Notes under the pieces: generated by a model
Databases searched by the model: none
What the model saw: only the letters and a program-made list of their open reading frames with translations
Told to the model about the DNA's origin: nothing
Translations under genes and position numbers: made by a program
DNA from: Helopsaltes ochotensis
Taxonomy: Eukaryota; Chordata; Aves; Passeriformes; Locustellidae
NCBI GenBank assembly: GCA_013400155.1
Contig: VXBM01001964.1
Coordinates: 32,374 to 96,373 of the forward strand
Direction: 5' to 3'
Length of the DNA stretch: 64,000 nucleotides
Part shown: in pieces, positions 58,933 through 64,000 of the stretch
Numbering within the stretch: the stretch's first letter is position 1
How the letters are laid out: each line of letters opens with the position of its first letter

Positions 58933-61900
58933 CTGGCTGCTGCTAAACACCTCAACTTTCCGAGAGAAAAAGGAGTATTTGCCATTCTGCTAATTTGCCT
59001 TGTGCTATGATATGCTAATACTGTGACTCAAAGAAGTTAATTTCATGGTAGCGATGTGAGGAGAAGTCCATACCAAGGGGATTTCTGTAAAGGTTCTGTC
59101 TGACTAGAGTGACATTATTTTTGCTGCAATGAAGCCTGCAACATCAGAATGTCATGGTGTTGAACACTAGGCATGTAGGCTGAGACATACATGCTTGTTA
59201 CCTTGACCAAGCCTATTGTCTTGACAGATAGCAAGAGTAGGAAAAGGAAATATAACCATGAGAAAATGAGGCTCAGAAAAACTAGACTTCTTGAACAAAA
59301 GCTTTGATTTGTTTAGATTTGAGCAGTTTAGGTCTTCAGTGCCATCTTCCCAGTGCCTCCCTCTGGTTCTCTGTCCTGAAATTATTTCTTTGTAATTGTG
59401 GGTTTCCCTAATTCCTTGTGTTATTGCAGCTCAACATGTTTTCTCACTGCAGTGCATGGAGACTTCTGTGGAACCATGAAAATGAGCAAGGGATAGGGAC
59501 ACAGACAGAGGAGCTCAAGAAGCGCTCTTTACGGGGTGTGTAGAAGTGGCCCTATCTGAGGTTAAACAGGAGTCTGAAAGTGGTGAGAAAGTGCAATGGC
59601 CATGGAAGGCAGTGCAAAATTCGGGTGCAGAGGAAGTAATTAACAGTGGAAGGGCAGCGAGGAGCTGGGAACCAGTTCCAAGCTCTGAAGTATGCCAGCT
59701 TCCATGGAGAAGCTGCAGTGGCAGTAGATTCCATGCACATGCTTTCTGGCAGGCAGATATTTGTATCACATGCTTGGCAGCCATCAAGTGCCCAGATTTT
59801 GCCAGGGAAGATGAGTGGAGAGAAAGAGGCTGAGGGACAGCAAAAGCCTGGTGAGGCTTAAGTGCCCAGGTGAGCTTTGAAGACATGAATCTCATCTCCG
59901 AGCATATAGGTATAAAACAGTTAGCATGCCTGCTCACACATGAACACACGCACCATCTCCCATGGCAAATGTCCTCAGAAGAGTTGCCTTGAACTGATGG
60001 GTAACACAAGTAATAAAGTTGTTGTGCAGTTTGTCTCTTCCATGTCCCCTCCATCAACTTCAATGCTGCTTTTGTAAAACCTCTTAAGGCTAAAGGCTTA
60101 ATACATTTTATTAGGTGCCTGTGCCTTGTCAAGCATGGTGTCAAACATTCAATCAAGTCAGGGACATTTATATCACGGTTGCTGGGATTGAATCAATAGT
60201 CCTATAAAAGGTAGGGATAAGCTAGAAAATCCCAGTCATTGATGTGATTTGTGCTCTTCAGGAAAGGACCACAAACCAGAGCAAAATGGCAAGAAGGTCA
60301 GTGTCAGAAGAGCAATGTTTCCAGGAGCTTGGGGGTATTTTTAATCACCTACTTACTGCTAGACAGATGCATTAATACAAATGAGAAAGAACACACCAGT
60401 TTTACTATAATGCATTCAAAGCAAAGACAAATAGCATAAACTTCTGTGCTGATACTAAGCTAAATAGAAGAGTCGAAAATAAGATCTAAATCTAAGGATT
60501 TTGTGGTATCTTCCTTCTATAAGTCTTCCTTATTCCTCAGATAACTTACACTAATTTATTTCTGGCAAAAAGACTCAAAGGTCTGCTGGGAATCTTACAG
60601 AGGTCCTTAGCAGTTAACCACTCATTTCATGGAAAACTTGGGCACTTGAGCTCCGTGTATTTCTGAGAAGGATTGTATGACATGGTACCTGAAACAGCAA
60701 GCACTTAACTCAGTGTTTTTGTCTGTGCAAATAAATTCAATGTGCACAAGACTGTCCTGTGACTCTGAGGTCATCTAGTGTGGAAGACCTTACATCCACA
60801 CCTCTAAAAATCTGAGTAGGTAACTTTATGTGAACTGCTCATTGGGAGTGGTTCTTGGCCTTTGTCAGATCCCAAACCATATGTGAGCATGTCTCCATGC
60901 CCAAAAAATTCTCCAAGACTTTTCAGAAACAGGTGAGAAATCAGTGTTGACTCCAGAAGCCCCTCATTGAATTATGTTTTCTTTCAAGACCAGAGTGACT
61001 AGTACTTTCACATCCATGCACTGAGTTGCAATCAAACTGAACCTTAGTGTGGGAGCCTCAGAAACTGTGGATTATCTGAGTGGTGTCTTTTTGTCCCATG
61101 TTTACATTTGGGTCTCATGACTTGTTTTCTCATACCAGAAACATGTGAATTTCCCATTCCCAGCACTTTATAGAATCATTGGCCTTTTTCTCAGATTGCC
61201 CCATCATTCAGTGATGAGTTGGAGTGCAGATGTAACCAAGGGTAGATGGGACAGGCTTTTAAGTCCTGCTAAAGAGAGATGCAGGCTAAAACCTACATCA
61301 GGAGATGATGGTGACCTTCCCAGAGTACAGCATATTCTTGTTTTCTTTTCTGGAGCCATTTTATATGCCCAATTGTGAGATGAGGTCGTTCAGGGGGCTG
61401 CTAGTACCTCTGACAGGGAAAACTGAGTGCAGGAACTAGGCTGCAAGGCAAATAAATTGCAGGGATGAGGTCTCTGCTGTGCTTCCCACTCCCTGCTGGC
61501 CTTTGAAATAAATAAGCAGTCTGGGTGCTGGAGGAAAGTATCCTGCCCAGCAATGTGGGCTGACACCAGAAGGCTACCAAATCTTGATAGGAGAGGAATG
61601 GGGTAGAAAAGGAATTACACTCTCTATGAGACAATACTCTGTGGCTACTCTAAAAGATGACAGGTACAGCAAGTAATTTATAATTTGTCAGAAATGTCTC
61701 CATCTGAGAACCCTTGCAGAGAGGAGGAGCAGGAGCAGATGTTGGCCTCAATCCAGATCATATATTACTGTCTTTGGGACCTGTTAGCAAAGCTTGGCTG
61801 CTTTTTCCAGCATGAAATGTAATGAGATTCCTCACAGTTTTGCTAACTCAGTCTTCCATTAATAGAAGGAAATGTGGCTGTGGACAAACAAGCTGGAATT

Positions 61901-62947
61901 TTGCCTAAGGAATTCGGAAGTGCTCAGGGAGACAGGACAAGGGATGGAATGATAGCTACAACATGCTGACTTATGAGGGTCGAATTACGGCCACTTCAGG
62001 CAGTCTTAAAGGTTGAAAGAGAAAAAGAGCTCACTGAGAGTATCTACACTTGCTTGATGTACCCACCAGTCATTTGGCAAACCCTCAGGTCTGTGGACCA
62101 CCTCAGCTTAACTGAGTTCCCAAATGGAGCAGACTTTAAAGAGGTTTGGTAACCTACCTGGAAGATAACAGACTTTTTGCAAGACATGAATATGTTACAT
62201 GGATGAAGCTACAAAACTCATTGGGCCATTCAGTTCCTCGGTGGATGTTGCTAAGAGCCAGAGCAACAGCATGGGTTCATGGGCAGAAGTGTTGGGCAGG
62301 AAGCACAAAGGAAATCATAAAGTTTGGTCTTCTGTTCATGGGGTGGTTGCAGCTGGCAATGACAGTTTTTATGAGGCATCAGTTCAGAAGTGAGAATAAA
62401 TGTACAAGGATCAGGAATCGCAAAACCCATTTGGGCCACTGGGGGGATAGGGCTGTTGTAGGCTGGCCAGGAGTAAGACAGTGAAAGAACTGAGTTTAAA
62501 ATTCTGTGAGCATAAGTCCCACAGGAATGTATGGGAGCTCCTCACAATAGCTGAGGTGGATCAACAGTGAACATCAAATATGCAGCAAGAGGGGATCATC
62601 CAGGGTTGCCCTCAGCCATCTGACTATATATAATGGACCATTAATACAAAGGGAATAGGCTCTTCTCCATATCACCAGGGAACCAGGCATGAATTCATGG
62701 TCATAAATGGAGCCCTAGGAGAGCTCTGTTAAGCTTGAGAGACAATTTCTAACAGTAAATTCAGTTAAGCACTGGCACTGACTGCCTGGGAGGCTGTCAT
62801 TTTGGAACCAATTGTAGTCTTTAAAAACAGATAAACAAGTGTCAGAAATGGCTTATGAAAAACCGATCCTTCCTTGAGGCAAAACACAGATCTTGATCAC
62901 CTCTCCTCATCCTTCCAGCCTTTTTTTTTATGACTCTGACTTGACTT
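58933..62947. other. Unique sequence, about 4 kb
   Basis: No gene or mobile element recognised. The longest frame is a 213-codon minus-strand ORF at 59515-60156. It is Cys/His/Ser-rich without a known domain, and a 95-codon frame is open opposite part of it. I regard it as chance. CTATAAAAGG near 60203 is an isolated TATA-like word. Confidence 0.45.
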
Positions 62948-62953
62948 TCCTTC

Positions 62954-63531
62954 TGTGGACGCCCTTGAGCCTATAAGGGGGACTTCTGGGGCAATGCCCC
63001 AGAAGAACCTACCATAGGCTTCATAGCTTAGGGTGAGCAAAAAGGCTTCCCTCATGGTGCTTTGCAGCACTAAATTAATCTACCTCGGTTTTGGTTTTCC
63101 CATTGGCTCATTGACCTTGCCCACCTCTGTTGTTCATATATGTCCCTAGTTCTAAAGATTTCTCCTTTGTCTGTTTCCCCATTGATTGTGGTATTGCTGA
63201 TGATCTGCCCTCATGTTCCCTATTGCCCTTTGCCCTGCCCTCTTACCGCCCCTGTGCCCGCAGACCATTGGCTCCTGACTCCCATACTTAAGCCTGGACA
63301 CTCCATTGATTTCTTGTCTTTTGTCACTGGACTCTTTTGGTGTGAGGCTGCAATAAACCCTGCTGGAACTCTATGCAGGAGACCCTTCCTGTCTTTCCTT
63401 TGCTGGTTTATCTCTCTCTCTCTTTGTGTGTGTGTATTAAGTGATTGTTTGTGTGCCCACCCGAGCAGCTTCCTGAGAAGACGCTTTTCGGGGAGGGTAG
63501 TGGCATCTCACCATCTCACCATGCTGCTACA
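62954..63531 (+). mobile_element. Solo LTR with 6-bp TSD (family J)
   Basis: A 578-bp LTR from TGTGGACGCCC to ATGCTGCTACA, with the exact 6-bp duplication TCCTTC (62948-62953, 63532-63537). CATACTTAAGCC near 63282 is the likely promoter core and GCAATAAACCC near 63350 the polyadenylation signal. A CT/GT tract lies in U5 near 63410-63437. The 6-bp duplication fits an ERVK-type element. The 138-codon frame at 63140-63556 runs across its end and is not a gene. Confidence 0.93.
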
Positions 63532-63537
63532 TCCTTC

Positions 63538-64000
63538 TAATTGGCACAATACTTAATGCTCAAGAAATGCACTGCTCTCTCAGGACTGAAGAGATGTGTG
63601 TCTTACAACAGAGGTGGGCAGCAAAGGTATTCAGCAAAATCCTTCTGCAGAAGTCTCTTCCTCACTTACATGCTCTTTGCAACAGTCTTTAAAAGGAAAG
63701 TACTGATACTATTGTTAGCATTGAAAACACATATTCACACGAAGCATGAATATATGTGGTGCTTTATTTGAAAAGGGCCCGGGAGTCTGGGGTACATGCT
63801 TAACCCAAATCAGAACTCCAAAGATACACTTCGAGCATATAGGTTTTATATCTTTTGGTTACATAAAGTATCAATAATTAACTAAAGCAGAAATCTTGAG
63901 TTTTGAGAAGAAGATGTTTCATTACTCTAAGTATGACCAGTCTGTTCTGTACCACACTTCCTTACATGATGTCTATAATCATGTTTAATAGCTATATCCG
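63538..64000. other. Unique sequence at window end
   Basis: No feature recognised. AT-rich. Confidence 0.4.

Noticed and set aside
59515..60156. 213-codon minus-strand ORF
   Set aside because: No domain, no conserved motif, an open frame opposite, and a length reachable by chance in this window.
1..64000. CRISPR arrays, operons, riboswitches, prokaryotic features
   Set aside because: None present; tandem repeats are microsatellites or LTR-internal, and the sequence is clearly from a vertebrate genome.

Overview
This window looks like gene-poor, repeat-rich genomic DNA of a bird, probably a songbird. The evidence is about eleven CR1 LINE 3' fragments with the avian hallmark end (copies of ATTCTATG after a CCTTCCAACCC-type segment), together with many endogenous-retrovirus long terminal repeats (LTRs). 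Base composition is moderate, there are no operon-like ORFs, and there is one 610-base run of N. I recognise no host protein-coding gene, tRNA, rRNA or known ncRNA. Every long open frame is either inside an LTR or of a length that can arise by chance in 64 kb of six-frame sequence.

The dominant content is solitary LTRs. I sorted them by sequence and checked target-site duplications (TSDs) by eye. Family A has about 770-990 bp, TGTTGG...AAGACA ends, a 5-bp TSD and an AGTAAA signal: copies at 3422, 10665, 15663(-), 22822(-), 25143 and 44925, plus a fragment at 26669. Family B has about 720-790 bp, TGTTATA...TA(A/T)(A)CA ends, a 4-bp TSD, TATAAAA and AATAAA: 4785, 5933, 9218, 54751(-) and 57212. 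Family C is a plus-strand LTR ending in AAACCAGCACA: 14590, 24198, 32815 and 58200. Family D has 1.1-1.7 kb, is always on the minus strand and has a 5-bp TSD: 12489, 22405, 37104 and 49893. Several singletons have 5- or 6-bp TSDs (29155, 35096, 51349, 62954), and some weaker candidates have no clean TSD (16910, 21229, 54338, 55602). No gag, pol or env sequence was seen between any pair, and the TSDs differ from copy to copy, so these are independent insertions that have recombined to solo LTRs. By adding up my own intervals, LTRs make up roughly a third of the window and CR1 about 6 percent.

Layout: 1-3.4 kb unique sequence; 3.4-11.4 kb LTR cluster A, B, B, B, A; 11.6-17.4 kb CR1, D, C, A and a minus-strand LTR; 17.4-22 kb mostly unique with CR1 fragments and one LTR; 22.4-24.9 kb a nested D element containing A and part of C; 25.1-29.8 kb A and a 6-bp-TSD LTR; N gap 31.13-31.74 kb; 32-38.7 kb C, a short LTR, CR1 and D; 38.7-43.5 kb the longest unique stretch; 43.5-48.1 kb CR1, A and a GC-rich unidentified block; 49.8-52.7 kb one CR1 LINE carrying a reverse-transcriptase remnant and split by two LTRs; 54.3-57.9 kb four LTRs in a row; 58.2-58.9 kb C; 59-62.9 kb unique; 62.95-63.53 kb a 6-bp-TSD LTR.

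The region therefore reads as a record of retroelement insertion and deletion rather than a gene set. The most informative structures are the CR1 hit twice within a few bases, the A-in-D nesting, a U3 tandem duplication in one B copy, the shared AGTAAA polyadenylation-type signal of family A, and a palindromic pair of forkhead-type motifs near 34.6 kb. The density of LTRs would fit a W chromosome or another gene-poor avian region, but the sequence alone does not decide this.
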